Source of the DNA: Solanum dulcamara
Taxonomy: Eukaryota > Streptophyta > Magnoliopsida > Solanales > Solanaceae
DNA: 64,000 nt
Direction of reading: 5' to 3'
NCBI RefSeq assembly: GCF_947179165.1
Contig: NC_077242.1
Location: forward strand, 37,829,097-37,893,096
In this document: positions 24,574 through 38,365 of the stretch, piece after piece
How the letters are laid out: each line of letters opens with the position of its first letter
How positions within the stretch are numbered: the first letter of the stretch is position 1
Position numbers and translations under genes: made by a program
The notes under the pieces: model-generated
Seen by the model: the letters and a program-made list of their open reading frames with translations, nothing else
Told to the model about the DNA's origin: nothing
Database searches by the model: none

Positions 24574-27500
24574 TAGAGATGGGCATAATTTGGTTCAAAC
24601 CGAAAAAACTGACCGAACTGAATTTTTTTAATTTCGATTTTGGTTTGGTTTTTAATTTTAAAAAATTAATAATTCGGTTCAATTTTTGATTTTTAATTAT
24701 TTTATTTCGATTAACGAAAAAATTAAAATTAATTAATACCCAAAATATAAAAGTCCATGGTCTAATACCATCCATACACCCCAATTAAATTATGAAAGCT
24801 ATGGCCGGTGGCCCAATTTCATAATATGCCAAATTCCCAAATTCAAATCCCTAAACAACTAAACTCTGAACTCTCTCGTCAGTTACTCACACTCAGTCGT
24901 CGACTAGTCTCTCCGACTCTCTGGCTCTCCCGCTCTCCCTCACTCGTCACTTTAGTCTGACTTCACTTGGCTGTCGCAAAATCAAGGTGCAAACTCACAG
25001 TGGTCTCGAGATTAAGGACTGCTCGTTTTGAGTTTTGTTGGTGTTCTGGCATTAGCTTGCAAATCCAGGGGTTCATGTCTCCGAGTTCATTTCAAGGTGC
25101 GTAATTTTTATGTTAATCATCGATTGCTTGGAACTTTTAATTTTTGTTACATATATGATTTTAAGAATTGGTGTCTTTTTTAATTAATTAAGCAATAATA
25201 ATTATTTACAAACTAGACTTTACTTGACCTAACGATTAACACTGCATAGTAAGTAGATAAGCTATGCATATTCATCAACTAACACTTTGAGAGTAACTTT
25301 ATTCTATACCTTAATTGGATTATTTGAGCAAGTGGGCATGAGTAAAATACATACAAGTTTGGATTCTATTTCGCCATAGTACAAGTCAAGATGAATATCA
25401 AACAATAACTGGTTTGGATAAATAAAAGATTACAAGTTTGAACTGTTGTCTTAAGCAGATATATGATTGAACAAAAATAGTGTGTACTGTCCATAGTAAA
25501 TAAAAGAATTTGAACAAAAAGAGTGTGAACTTACTACTGGTTTATCAATGAAGCAAGGTTTCGAACCCATTGTATTGTACTTCTTGATTGAACACACTAT
25601 TTGTGTCTCTTGATGAATTTCACCCATAGTTATTCCATGCCATCTTATTATTTTAATTCTTCCTGTTTGTTTCACTTTTCACATAGGGAAGAAATTGGAA
25701 GTAGGTGAAGGTGAGGCTTCAAATGAAAGCCTACCTAACACTTCATCTCCAAATGAAGTTGAAGTTAATGTTGATACTTCAAAGAAAAGAAAAGTCAAGG
25801 AACCTAGGGCTGCTTGTTGGAAGCATTTTGATAAGTTCACTGACAAAATTGGAGCTCCGAAAGCAAAATGTAAGTATTGTGGGAAAATTTATGCAACTAA
25901 AACAAAAAGTAATGGTACTACGACAATGAATAACCATTTGTTGAATAAGTGTCCTAAACTTCCCAGGACCGTAGATGATGGTTAAAAATCAATAAGCTTT
26001 CTACCATCTTCAACGAAAGCGAAGAAAGGGGTGATTAGGACTTGGAAATTTGACTAAGCACAAAGTAGGAGAGCTTTGGCACAAATGGTAATTGTTGACG
26101 AGCTACTAGTTAGTTTTGTTGAAAAAGAAAGTTTTAAAAAGTTCATGAAAGTAACAGTGCCACAATTTCATATTCCTTCTCGTAAAACCTTGACTAGAGA
26201 TTGTTATGAACTCTATAGTGAACAAAGACAAGTTTTGAAGAAGGTTTTCAAAGAAGCACGTCCAAAAGTTTGTCTTACGACAGATACTTAGACCTCTATA
26301 CAAAGAATAACCTACATGTGTCTGACAGCCCACTTTATAGAAAGAAATTAGACTTTGCATAAAAGAATAATAAACTTTTGTCCTACTTCTAGTCATAAGG
26401 GCGAGGATATGGCGGTTTCTGTTACTAAATGTTTGTTGAAAGGGGTTTGGATAATGTTTACTATTACAGCTGATAATGTTAGTTCTAATGATGTTACGGT
26501 GAAAGAAATATCTAAGCAATTGAGTAATTGGGGAACTAACATAATAGGGGGTGAACACCTTCATGTGAGATGTATGGCACAAATTCTTAATTTTATTGTG
26601 CAATATGGGTTGAAAGAAATTGGTAAGTCTATCAAACGAGTGAGACAAGCTGTGAAATACATTAAACAATCTCCCTCAAGAATTAGAAAGTTCAAAGAAT
26701 GTTGTGAATCTCAATTGATAACTTGTAAGAACTCATTATGTTTAAATGTTCCTACTCTGTGGAATTCTACATACTTGATACTTGATACAGCACAATATTT
26801 TGAGCTTGCTTTTGAAAGATATAGTTTTTATGATATTGGATTCTTGGATCATCTTCGTACCTATCCTTGTGAAGTTGGAACTAGTGCAGGTATTCTTACA
26901 AGTGATGATTGGGAAAATGTGAGGTCAATGGTAAAGTTACTTGAAACTTTTTATCTTCTTACTTTGAAGGTCTCTAGTTCAAAGTATATCACTATCAATG
27001 TACATTTTGTGGAAATTGCTGAACTTAATCTTATTTTGTAAGAGATGATCGAAAATGAAGATGATAATTTAAAAGAAATGGCAAAAAATATGAGGATAAA
27101 GTTCAAGAAGTATTGGGGTGAACCTGAGAAATGAACAAGATGATCTTTATTTCGTCTTGTTGGATCCCCGTAACAAGCTTGATTATGTTCCTTTTGCAAT
27201 TGTGGATATGTTTGGAAAAGATATTGGGAACAAGCTAATTGAATCAGTGAAAACATACATGAAATCTTTGTTTTGTTATTATGTTAAGAATTCATCAAAA
27301 TTCTCTTTATTTTCATCATCTTCACCTACATCATCTGCCAACTCATCAAGGAAATCTATTGTGAGTGATTATGGCAACTTTCAAAAAAAAGGAACAATGA
27401 GAACAAAACAACAATTTGAGAAGCATAAAGAAGTTAGTGGAGGTTCAGGTAATAAAATGGAATTGGATAGATATCTTGTAGAAGATATTAAGTCAGATAG

Positions 27501-29077
27501 TGATGGCTTTGATATATTAATGTGGTGGAAAATTAATGAGCCGAGACTTCCCATTCTTGTGGAGATGGCTCGTGATTTATTAACCATTCCTATTTTGAAG
27601 CGTCGCATCAGAATGCACATTCAACACAGGTAGTCGCATTCTTGATCCCTTTAGGAGATCATTGACTCCTAAACGTGTGAAACCTATTATTTATCTTTAA
27701 GATTGGCTTAGAAGTGAGCCGATTCCAATCAATATTGAGGACTATTTGGAATAATTTGAGCAACTACAACTTGGTAAAAATTTTATATTTTCAATTCATT
27801 ATAGTGAAAATAATTTTCTTACTTGTGTTTCATAACAATTAACAAGTTCTTTCATTTTTTTAGATATGGCTTGTAGTGGAAATGAATCTAGTATTGTGGA
27901 TATGTAGTTACATCTATGTGTGGTAAGTATAACACTTTTATGTATAGGTTATTTGGTAGTTTTATATATTTTACTATGAAATATTTATTATTTGTCTAGA
28001 GAGTTTCATTTTCTCGCAATTTGGATGTTATTGCAGATTTGCAGTGGTTGTTTAGTTGACCTATAAACGTACATCATTGAAGCTATAGAAGTTCATTATG
28101 TTTGTTTCCTTGTTAATCTTTTGGAGTTTTGGTTGTTGATGTTGTGGTGTTGCCTACTGGAAGGCTGGAAGCTATAAAAGGAAAAATATTTTGTTATTTT
28201 CAAAGCTATAGAATATAGAATAGAAGCGCTTGGTAAGTACCTCTTCATCTGAAAAGACTAGGAGCAATGCTGATGTTGATTACAGGACCTCTGTGCAGTT
28301 TTAAGCCTTGTTTTGCATCATACTTTAGTTCTTTTGTGTGATGAAAAAATGATGCTTTACATTTGAGTTCTTTTGTGTGAAGGAAAAATGATGCTTTTTT
28401 TAAGCAATGCTTTAGTTCTTGCTGCAGCTCTTTAAGTATAGATAGCAACTGGCACAGCTTATACTTTCCCTTTTATTCCCCTATTTTGATATCAGTTTGT
28501 GTTTTAGTCAGCAGTAGCGGATTATTATTGAAGTGATAAATGATATTTGGAGAATATTACGATTCTCCGAAGTTCCCGCCTTCCAGGCTTAGCGTGCAAC
28601 AAGGAGAAAGTCAGCAGCAGTTGACTATTGTAACAAGGAGCAGCAGCTGACTGTTGCTTCCTCTCATTCTTTTTACAATCTAAGTTATGCCTTGCCTCAT
28701 CTTCCTCCTGTTATTTATCTATTTATTTGTTGATTTCTATGTTGGGGGTGGGTTTTCTGCTCTGTATTATCTGTAACCTTTCTATATTATTAGTTAGTCA
28801 TATTTTCTATGCCTTGGAGACAGTCTTTCGGAAAGTGTAACGTGGTATTGTTGAGAAAATCATACTTGTCAAATGTAAGGTTCTTGTTGACGAGAGAAGA
28901 TATATCATTTCGAGGGCTAGTGGAAAAATCTCACAAACCAAAAACCGTATCGTAATAAACCGAACAAAATCAAATTTATTTTAGTTTGATTTGGATTAAC
29001 ATTTTCACCAAACAGAAAATCAAAAAATAGAACTGAATTTTGTAAACTGCACCGAACCGACCGAACGCCCAGCCCTA
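24574..29077 (+). mobile_element. hAT copy 1, complete 4.5 kb element with TSD GTCCACAG
   Basis: Starts TAGAGATGGGC and ends GCCCAGCCCTA, with GTCCACAG on both sides. Internal order: subterminal repeats; a 5' leader whose end ttcaag|gtgcgt (25096/25097) is a good splice donor; an intron; a transposase region; and about 1.2 kb of 3' non-coding sequence. The transposase is broken, so the copy is not autonomous. Confidence 0.92.
25687..27835 (+). pseudogene. hAT transposase with BED zinc finger, copy 1, broken
   Basis: RICESLEEPER/Daysleeper-like hAT transposase, the enzyme that excises and reinserts the element. Visible order: an acidic N-terminus from about 25695; a BED finger (RAACWKHFDKF, then KCKYCGKIYA, then MNNHLLNKC) at 25805-25960; the catalytic domain with the first Asp in CLTTDT; the second in ADNVSSND; the GTNIIGGEHLHVRCMAQILN block; and a C-terminal dimerisation (hATC) relic ending at 27835. 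Defects: the start codon seen in the other copies is ATA-like here, and there are stops at 25983 and 26056. The Trp after TTDT is TAG at 26289. There are frameshifts near 27130 and 27595. The 228-residue open piece is 26355-27041. Confidence 0.9.
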
Positions 29078-29550
29078 GTCCACAGCCAAATACCATCAAT
29101 ACACGGCCCAATTCAATAATGAAATGTGTGGCCGGTGGCCCAATTCAAACCCAATTCCATAATATGCCAAATTCCTAAATTCAAATACATAACAGCTAAA
29201 CTCTTAACTCTCTCCTTAGTCACTCACTCTCAGTCTTCGATTCGTCTCTCCGATTCTCCGACTATCCCTCTCTCCCTCACTCATCACTTCAATCCATCTC
29301 CACTCGGCCGGCGTACATCAAGGAGAAAATTTGCAGTGGTCTTAGGATTTCGGACTGCTCGTCTACTACATCAAGGACTGCTCGTTTTGGATTATTTTTG
29401 TGTTCTGGCATCAGCTTTCAAATCCAAGGGTACAAGTCTCCGAGTTCATTTCAAGGTGCGTAATTTTTTTGTTCATCATCGATTGCTTGGAGCTTTTAGT
29501 TTTTGTTACATAGATGATTGTAAGAATTGGTGCCTTTTTTAATTAGTTAA

Positions 29551-29941
29551 GAGCCCGTTTGGATGGGCTTAAAAAAAGTAACTTTTATGTATGAAATGCT
29601 TTTAGAAGTTTAAAGTGCTGAAAGTTATTTTTATAAATAAGTAGTTGAGTGTTTGGATAAAAATGCTTAAATGAGGAAAATCATGTGAATTTTAGGGTTA
29701 AAAGAATAAAAAGGGTAGTTTGGGTATTTAGTTAAAATATAAGTGATATAAAAGTAATTTCCATGGTCAAAGAAAATGACTTTAAGCACTTAGAAAAAAA
29801 AAGTTAGGAATCCTAACTTTTCATTTTTGACTGACTTTAAGAACTTTCTGACTTAAAGTTAGCATTAGGCAAACACGTCCAAAAGCTGAAAAGGGGTTTT
29901 AAGTTGGTTTTGACCAACTTAAAGCCAATCCAAACGGGCTC
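29551..29941 (+). mobile_element. MITE, 391 bp, TAA duplication, inside hAT copy 2 intron
   Basis: Terminal inverted repeats GAGCCCGTTTGGAT and ATCCAAACGGGCTC (ends paired over roughly 20 bp with mismatches), flanked by TAA at 29548-29550 and 29942-29944. A 3-bp TAA/TTA duplication fits PIF/Harbinger-type MITEs. It is absent from the same position in copies 1 and 3 (25190 and 34430). A reverse copy lies at 50383-50767. Confidence 0.88.
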
Positions 29942-30439
29942 TAAGTAACAATAATTATTTACAAACTAGACTTTACTTGACTTAATGATTAACACTGTAT
30001 TGTATGTAGATAAGTTATGCATATTCATCAACGAATACTTTGGGGGTAACTTTATTCTATAACTTAAGTTGGATGATTCGAGCAAGTGGGCATAAGTAAA
30101 ATACATACAAGTTTGGATTCTATTTTTCCATAGTGTATGCCAAGATGAGTATCGAATAATAACTGGTATGGATAAATAAAAGATTACAAGTTTGAACTTT
30201 TGTCTTAAGTAAATATATGATTGAACAAAAAGAGTGTGTACTATTCATAGTAACAAAATGAGTTTGAACAAAAAGTGTATGTACTTACTACTGTTTATCA
30301 ATGAAGCAAGGTTTCGAACCCACTGTATTGTATTTCTTGATTGAACACACTGTTTGTGTCTCTTGATGAATTTCACCCATTGTTATTCCATGCCATCTTA
30401 TTGTGTTTTAATTCTTCCTGTTTGTTTCACTTTTCACAG

Positions 30440-32600
30440 ATGGAAGAAATTGGAAGTAGGGTAAGTGAAGGTGGGGATTCAAATGAAAGCTTACCTAACA
30501 CTTCATCTCCAAATGAAGTCGAATTTAATGTTGATACTTCAAAGAAAATTCATGGAACATAGGGCTGCTTGTTGGAAGCATTTTGGTAAGTTTACTAACG
30601 AATTGAAGCTCCAAAAGCAAAATGCAAGTATTGTGGGAAAATTTATGCAGCTGCTACAAAAGGTAATGGTACTATGACAATGAATAATCATTTGTTGAAT
30701 AAGTGTCCTAATCTTCTTCGGACCGTAGATGATGGTGAAAAATTATTAAGTTTTCTATCATCTTCAACGAAAGCAAAGGAAGGGGTGATTAGTACCTGGA
30801 AATTTGACCAAGCACAAAGTAGAAGAGCTTTAGCACAAATGGTAATTGTTGACGAGCTACCATTTAGTTTTGTTGAGAAAGAAGGTTTTAAAAACTTCAT
30901 GAAAGTAACGGTGCCACAATTTCATATTCCTTCTTGTAAAACCTTGACTAGAGGTTTTTGTGAACTCTATAGTGGCAAAGACAAGTTTTAAAGAAGGTTT
31001 TCAAAGAAGCACGTCCAAAAGATTGTCTTACAACAGATACTTGGACCTCTATACAAAGAATCACCTACATGTGTCTGAAAGCCCACTTTATAGATAGAAA
31101 CTGGACTTTGCATAAAAGAACAGTAAACTTTTGTCCTATTTCTAGTGATAAGGGCGAGGATATGGCGGTTTCCATTACTAAATGTTTGCCTGAATAGGGT
31201 TTGGATAATGTGTTTACTATTACAATTGATAATGCTAGTTCTAATGATGTTACGGTGAAAGAAATGTCTAAGAAATTGAGTAATTGAGGAACTAACATAA
31301 TGGGGGGGGGGGGGGGTTGAACACCATCATGTGAGATGTATGGCACATATTCTTAATCTTATTGTGCAAGATGGGTTGAAAGAAATTGGTAAGTCTATCA
31401 AACGAGTGAGACAAGCTGTGAAATACATTAAATAATCTCCCTCAAGAATTAGAAAGTTCAAAGAATGTTGTGAATCTTAATTGATAACTTGTAAGAAATC
31501 ATTATGTTTAGATGTTCCTATTCGGTGGAATTCTACATACTTTATGCTTGATACAGCACAATATTTTGAGCTTGCTTTGGAAAGATATAGTTTTTATGAT
31601 ATTGGATTCTTGGATCATCTTCGTACCTATCCTTGTGAAGATGGAACTAGTACAGCTATTCTTACAAGTGATGATTGGGAAAATGTGAGGTCAATGGTAA
31701 ATATTCTTGAAACTTTTTATCATCTTGCTTTAAAGGTCTCTGGTGCAAAGTATGTCACTAACAATGTGCATTTTGTGGAAATATTTGAACTTGATCTTAT
31801 TTTGAAAGAGATGATGGAGAATGAAGATGGTAATGTGAAAGAAATGGAAAAAAATATGAGGATAAAATTCAGAAAGTATTGGGGTGAATCAGAGAAAATG
31901 AACAGGATGATCTTTATTTCATCTGTGTTGGATCCCCGTAACAAGCTTGATTATATTTCTTTTGCAATTAAGGATATGTTTGGAAAAGATATTGGGAACA
32001 AGCGAATTGAATCAGTGAAAATATGCATGAAAGCTTTATTTGGTTATTATGTTAAGAAGTAATAAAAGGCTCTTTATTTCCATAATCTTCACCTACATCA
32101 TCTGGCAATTCATCAAGTAAATCTATTGTGAGTTATTATGAGAACTTTCAAAAAAAGGAACAATGAGAACAAAACAATAATTTGAGAAGCATGAAGAAGT
32201 TAGTGGAGGTTCAGGTAGTAAATCGGAATTGGATAGAGATATTTCCGAAGATATTAAGTCAGATAGTGATGGCTTTGATATATTAATGTGGTGGAAAGTT
32301 AATGAGCCGAGATTTTCCATTTTTGCGTAGATGGCTCGTGATGTGTTTGCCATTTCTATTTCAAGCGTTGCATCAGAATGCGCATTCAACACAGGTGGTC
32401 GCATTCTTGATCCCTTTAGCAGTTCATTGACTCATAAACTTGTGCAATCTCCTATTTGTCTTCAAGATTGGCTTAAAAGTGAGCCTATTCCAATCAATAT
32501 TGAGGAAGATTTAGAGTATCTTGAGCAACTTGAACTTGGTAAGAATTTTGTATTTTCAATTCATTATATCGAAAATAATTTTCTTACTTGTGTTTCATAA
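30440..32600 (+). pseudogene. hAT transposase with BED zinc finger, copy 2, broken
   Basis: Starts at an ATG directly after a splice-acceptor-like ttttcacag (MEEIGSRVSEGG). The frame is lost at about 30550 by a deletion relative to copy 1. The BED finger is split between frames (RAACWKHFGKF; NNHLLNKC). The catalytic Asp block TTDTWTS is intact in translation near 31033-31056, out of frame with the start. A run of 14 G at 31303-31316 breaks the GGEHLHVRC block. The 193-residue piece 31481-32062 is the central domain. The hATC block SVASECAFNTGGRILDPF lies in the last open frame (32331-32600). Confidence 0.9.
31303..31316. repeat. Poly-G tract, about 14 bases
   Basis: A run of G within the transposase of copy 2 where copy 3 has atagggggtg. 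It shifts the frame. It may be real slippage or a base-calling or assembly artefact. Confidence 0.8.
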
Positions 32601-33981
32601 CAATTAACAAGTTCTTTCATTTTTTTTGATATGGCTTGTAGTAAAAATGAATCTAGTATTGTGGATATGTAGTTACACCTATCAACTAGTGACGTGTGGT
32701 AAGTAAAACACTTCTATGCATAGCTTATTTGGTAATTTTATATATTTTATTATGAAATGTCTATTATTTGTCTAAAGAGTTCATTTTCTCGTAATTTGGA
32801 TGTTATTACAGATTTGCAGTGGTTGTTTGGTTGAGCTATAAACGTACATCACTGTGTTGTTGTTTTCTAAGTTGCTGCCTAGTGGAACTAGAGGTTATAG
32901 AAGTGCATTATGTTTGTTGCCTTATTGGTCTTTTGGAGTTTTGGTTGCTGATGCTGCGGTGCTGCCTACTGGAACGCTGGAAGCTATAGAAAGAAAAATA
33001 TTTTGTTATTTTCATAGCTGACAGAATATAGAATAGAAGTGCTTTGTAAGTACCTCTTCATATGAAATAACTAGGAGCAATGCTGCTGTTGATTACAAGA
33101 CCTTTGTGCAGCTTTAAGCCTTGTTTTGCATTATACTTTAGTTCTTTTGTGTAATGGAAAAATTATGCTTTACATTTGAGTTCTTTTGTGTGAAGGAACA
33201 ATGATGCTTTTTTTAGCAATGCTTTAGTTCTTGCTACTCCTGTTTGGGTATAGATAGCAACTGGCACAGCTTGTACTTCCCCTTTTATTCCCCTGCTTGG
33301 AAATCAATTTGGGTTTTTGTCAGCAGCAGCTGACTATTATTGAAGTGATAAATGATATTGGAGAGAATGTTGGGATTCTTCCAAGTTCCAGCCTTCCAGG
33401 CATAGCTTGCAACAAGGAGAAAGTCAGCAGCAGTTGACTGTTGCAACAAGAAGCAGCAGCTGACTGTTGCTTCCTCTCTTTCTTATTACAGTTTAAGTTA
33501 TGCCTTGCCTCATCTTCCTCCTGTTATTTATCTATTTATTTGTTGATTTCTAAGTTGGGGGTGGGTTAATATGCTCTGTATTATTTGTAAGCTTTCTCTA
33601 TTATTTCTTAGTCATATTTTCAATACCTTTGAGACAGTCTTTCAGAAAGTGTAATGAGGTATTATTGAGAAAATCATACTTGTCAAATGTAAAGTGCTTG
33701 TTCACAAGAGAAGATATATCATTTCGAGGCAAGTGGAAAAATCTGACAAACCAAAAATAGAACCAAAATTGTAAAATCGAACCAAATCGAATTTATTTTA
33801 GTTTGGTTTGGATTAACATTTTCACCAAATTGAAAATCGAAAAATCGAATCGAATTTTATAAATCGGATTGTTTCTGATCCGGAATTTGCAACACAACAA
33901 AAGTAGAAGCATGCTATGTTAATGCTAGCATAGAATAGTTGTACCCAGTGAAAACTGCTTTTCTTAGGATGAACAGCCCTA

Positions 33982-36900
33982 GTCCACAGTCCAACTCCAT
34001 CCATATACGTCACAATTCATTTATGAAAGGTGTGGCCGGTCGCCCAATTCAAACCCAATTCCATAATATCCCAAAATCTCAAATTCAAATCCCTAAACAG
34101 CTAAACTCTAAACTCTCTCGTTAGTCTCTCAAACTAAGTCGTCAACTCGTCTCTCCCACTCTCTCTCACTCGTCACTTCAGTCTGTCTCCACACGGCTGT
34201 CGCAATATCAAGGATCAAACTCGCAGTCGACTGCTCGTCTGCTACATCAAGAATTGCTCGTTTTGAGTTTTGTTTGTGTTCTGGCATTAGCTTGCAAATC
34301 CAGGGGTTCATGTCTCCGAGTTCATTTCAAGGTGCGTAATTTTTCTGTTAATCATCGATTGCTTGGAACTTTTAATTTTTGTTACATATATGATTTTAAG
34401 AATTGGTGTCTTTGTTAATTAATGAAGTAATAATAATTATTTACAAAATAGACTTTACTTGACCTAACGATTAACACTGTATTGTAAGTAGATAAGCTAT
34501 GCATATTCATCAACTAACACTTTGGGGGTAACTTTATTCTATACCTTAAGTTGGATGATTTGAGCAAGTGGGCATGAGTAAAATACATACAAGTTTGGAT
34601 TCTATTTTGCAATAGTGTATGTCAAGATGAGTATCGAACAATAATTGGTATGGATAAATAAAAGATTACAAGTTTGAACTTTTGTCTTAAGAAAATATAT
34701 GATTGAACAAAAAGAGTGTGTACTATTCATAGTAACAAAATGAGTGTGTACTTACTACTGGTTTATTAATAAACCAAGGTTTTGAGCCCATTGAATTGTA
34801 TTTCTTGATTGAACACACTGTTTTTGTCTCTTGATGAATTTCACCCATTGTTATTCCATGCCATCTTATTGTGTTTTAATTCTTCCTGTTTGTTTCACTT
34901 TTCACAGATGGAAGAAATTGGAAGTAGGGTAAGTGAAGGTGGGGATTCAAATGAAAGCTTACCTAACACTTCATCTCCAAATGAAGTCGAATTTAATGTT
35001 GATACTTCAAAGAAAATTCATGGAACATAGGGCTGCTTGTTGGAAGCATTTTGGTAAGTTTACTAACGAATTGAAGCTCCAAAAGCAAAATGCAAGTATT
35101 GTGGGAAAATTTATGCAGCTGCTACAAAAGGTAATGGTACTATGACAATGAATAATCATTTGTTGAATAAGTGTCCTAATCTTCTTCGGACCGTAGATGA
35201 TGGTGAAAAATTATTAAGTTTTCTATCATCTTCAACGAAAGCAAAGGAAGGGGTGATTAGTACCTGGAAATTTGACCAAGCACAAAGTAGAAGAGCTTTA
35301 GCACAAATGGTAATTGTTGACGAGCTACCATTTAGTTTTGTTGAGAAAGAAGGTTTTAAAAACTTCATGAAAGTAACGGTGCCACAATTTCATATTCCTT
35401 CTTGTAAAACCTTGACTAGAGGTTTTTGTGAACTCTATAGTGGCAAAGACAAGTTTTAAAGAAGGTTTTCAAAGAAGCACGTCCAAAAGATTGTCTTACA
35501 ACAGATACTTGGACCTCTATACAAAGAATCACCTACATGTGTCTGAAAGCCCACTTTATAGATAGAAACTGGACTTTGCATAAAAGAACAGTAAACTTTT
35601 GTCCTATTTCTAGTGATAAGGGCGAGGATATGGTGATTTCCATTACTAAATGTTTCCTTGAATGGGAGGTTGGATAATATGTTTACCATTATAGTTGATA
35701 ATTCTAGTTCTAATGATATTACGGTGAAAGAAATGTCTAAGCAATCGAGTAATTGGGGAACTAACATAATAGGGGGTGAACACCTTCATGTGAGATGTAT
35801 GGCACATATTCTTAATCTAATTGTGCAAGATGGGTCTAAAGAAATTGGTAAGTCTATCAAGCGAGTGAGACAAGCTGTGAAATGCATTAAACAATCTCCC
35901 TCAAGAATTAGAAAGTTCAAAGAATGTTGTGAATCTCAATTGATAACTTGTAAGAAATCATTATGTTTAGATGTTCCTACTCTATGGAATTCTACATACT
36001 TGATGCTTGATACAGAACAACATTTTGAGCTTGCTTTTGAAAGATATAGTTTTTATGATATTGGATTCATGGATCATCTTCGTACCTATCCTTGTGAAGA
36101 TGGAACTAGTGCATGTATTCTTACTTTTGATGATTGGGAAAAAGTGAGGTCAATGGTAAAGTTTCTTGAAACTTTTTATCTTTTTACTTTGAAGGTCTCT
36201 AGTTCAAAGTATGTCACTAACACTGTGCATTTTGTGGAAATTGCTGAACTTGATCTTATTTTGCAAGAGATGATGGAAAATGAAGATGGTAATTTGTAAT
36301 AAATGGCAAAAAAATATGAGGATAAAGTTCAGAAAGTATTGGGGTGAACCGGAGAAAATGAACAAGATGATCTTTATTTTATCTGTGTTAGATCCCCATA
36401 ACAAGCTTGATTATGTTCCTTTTGCAATTGTGGATGTGTTTGAAAAAGATATTGGGGACAAGCTAATTGAATCAGTGAAAATATACATGGAAGCTTTGTT
36501 TGGTTATTAAGTTAAGAAGTCATCAAAAGGCTCTTTATTTCCATCATCTTCACCTACATCATTTGGCAACTCATCAAGTAAATCTATTGTGAGTGACTAT
36601 CGCAACTTTCAAAAAAAAGGAACAATGAGAACAAAACAACAATTTGAGAAGCATAAAGAAGTTAGTGGAGGATCAGGGAGTAAATCAGAACTGGATAGAT
36701 ATATTGCCGATGATATTAAGTCAAATAGTGATGGCTTTGATATATTATTGTGGTGGAAAGTTAATGAGACGAGATTTCTCATTCTTGCGTAGATGGCTCA
36801 TGATGTGTTAGACATTCCTATTTCAAGCGTCGCATCAGAATGTGCCTTCAGCATAGGTGGTCGCATTCTTGATCCCTTTAGGAGTTCATTGACTTCTAAA

Positions 36901-38365
36901 CTTGTGCAATTTGTTATTTGTCTTCAAGATTGGCTTAGAAGTGAGCCTATTCCAATAATATTGAGGAAGATTTGGAGTATCTTGAGCAACTTGAACTTGA
37001 TAAGAATTTTGTATTTTCAATTCATTATATCAAAAATAATTTTCTTACTTGTGTTTCATAACAATTAACAAGTTCTTTTATTTTTTTTAGATATGGCTTT
37101 TGGTGAAAATGAATCTAGTATTGTGGATATGTAGTTACACCTATCAACTAGTGACGTGTGGTAAGTAAAATAATTCTATGCATAGATTATTTGGTAGGTT
37201 TATATATTTTATTATGAATTGTCTATTATTTGTCTAAAGGATTTCATTTTCTCGCAATTTGAATGCTATTGCAGATTTGCAGTGGCTGTTTGATTGAGCT
37301 ATAAATGTACATCATTGTGTTGTTGCTTTCTAAGTTGTTGTCTGCTGGAACTAGAAGCTATAGAAGTGCATTATGTTTGTTGCCTTATTGGTCTTTTGGA
37401 GTTTTGGTTGTTGATGATGCGGTGCTGCCTACTGGAAGGCTGGAAGCTATAGAAGGAAAAATATTTTGTTATTTTCTTAGCTATAGAATATAGAATAGAA
37501 GTGCTTGGTATGTACCTCTTCATCTGAAAAGACTAGGAGCAATGCTGCTGTTGATTACAGGACCTCTGTGCAGCTTTAAGCCCTATTTTGCATCATACTT
37601 TAGTTCTTTTGTGTGATGGAAAAATGATGCTTTACATTTGAGTTCTTTTGTGTGAAGGAAAAATGATGCTTTTATTTTTAACAATGCTTTAGCTGTTGCT
37701 GTTGTTTGGGTATAGATAGCAACTGGCACAGCTTGTACTTCCCCTTTTATTCCCCTGCTTGGAAATCAATTTGGGTTTTTGTCAGCAGCAGCTGACTATT
37801 ATTGAAGTGATAAATGATATTGGAGAGAATGTTGGGATTCTTCCAAGTTCCAGCCTTCCAGGCATAGCTTGCAACAAGGAGAAAGTCAGCAGCAGTTGAC
37901 TGTTGCAACAAGAAGCAGCAGCTGACTGTTGCTTCCTCTCTTTCTTATTACAGTTTAAGTTATGCCTTGCCTCATCTTCCTCCTGTTATTTATCTATTTA
38001 TTTGTTGATTTCTAAGTTGGGGGTGGGTTAATATGCTCTGTATTATTTGTAAGCTTTCTCTATTATTTCTTAGTCATATTTTCAATACCTTTGAGACAGT
38101 CTTTCAGAAAGTGTAATGAGGTATTATTGAGAAAATCATACTTGTCAAATGTAAAGTGCTTGTTCACAAGAGAAGATATATCATTTCGAGGCAAGTGGAA
38201 AAATCTGACAAACCAAAAATAGAACCAAAATTGTAAAATCGAACCAAATCGAATTTATTTTAGTTTGGTTTGGATTAACATTTTCACCAAATTGAAAATC
38301 GAAAAATCGAACTGAATTTTGTAAATCAAACCGATCAAACCGAACCGATTGAATGTCCAGCCCTA
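33982..38365 (+). mobile_element. hAT copy 3, body and 3' end of the outer element
   Basis: Starts at GTCCACAG immediately after copy 2 and ends at CCAGCCCTA with the outer duplication TTAAAATA. The leader and intron differ from copy 2 throughout 33990-34824. Then 34825-35633 is identical to 30357-31165, and 37703-38311 is identical to 33241-33849. Confidence 0.85.
34908..37061 (+). pseudogene. hAT transposase with BED zinc finger, copy 3, broken
   Basis: Same architecture as copy 2, with the same start ATG after an acceptor-like ttttcacag and the same early frameshift, which lies inside the identical block. The best open piece is 35658-36299 (213 residues: DNSSSNDITVKEMSKQ, GGEHLHVRCMAHILNLIVQD, DVPTLWNSTYLMLDT). 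A stop follows at 36297-36299 and another at 36508-36510. The C-terminal hATC block SVASECAFSIGGRILDPFRSSL is in 36793-37068. Not functional. Confidence 0.9.

Larger units (their letters stand above)
29078..33981 (+). mobile_element. hAT copy 2, body with 3' terminus but no 5' terminus of its own
   Basis: Begins directly with GTCCACAG and the sequence that in copy 1 lies about 180 bp inside the element (ggccggtggcccaa region), so the 5' end at 24390 may belong to it or to copy 3. It holds a MITE in the leader intron (29551-29941) and a broken transposase (30440-32600). The 3' end is unusual: about 110 bp at 33868-33974 replace the expected subterminal sequence, leaving only ACAGCCCTA before the next GTCCACAG. 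Confidence 0.85.
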
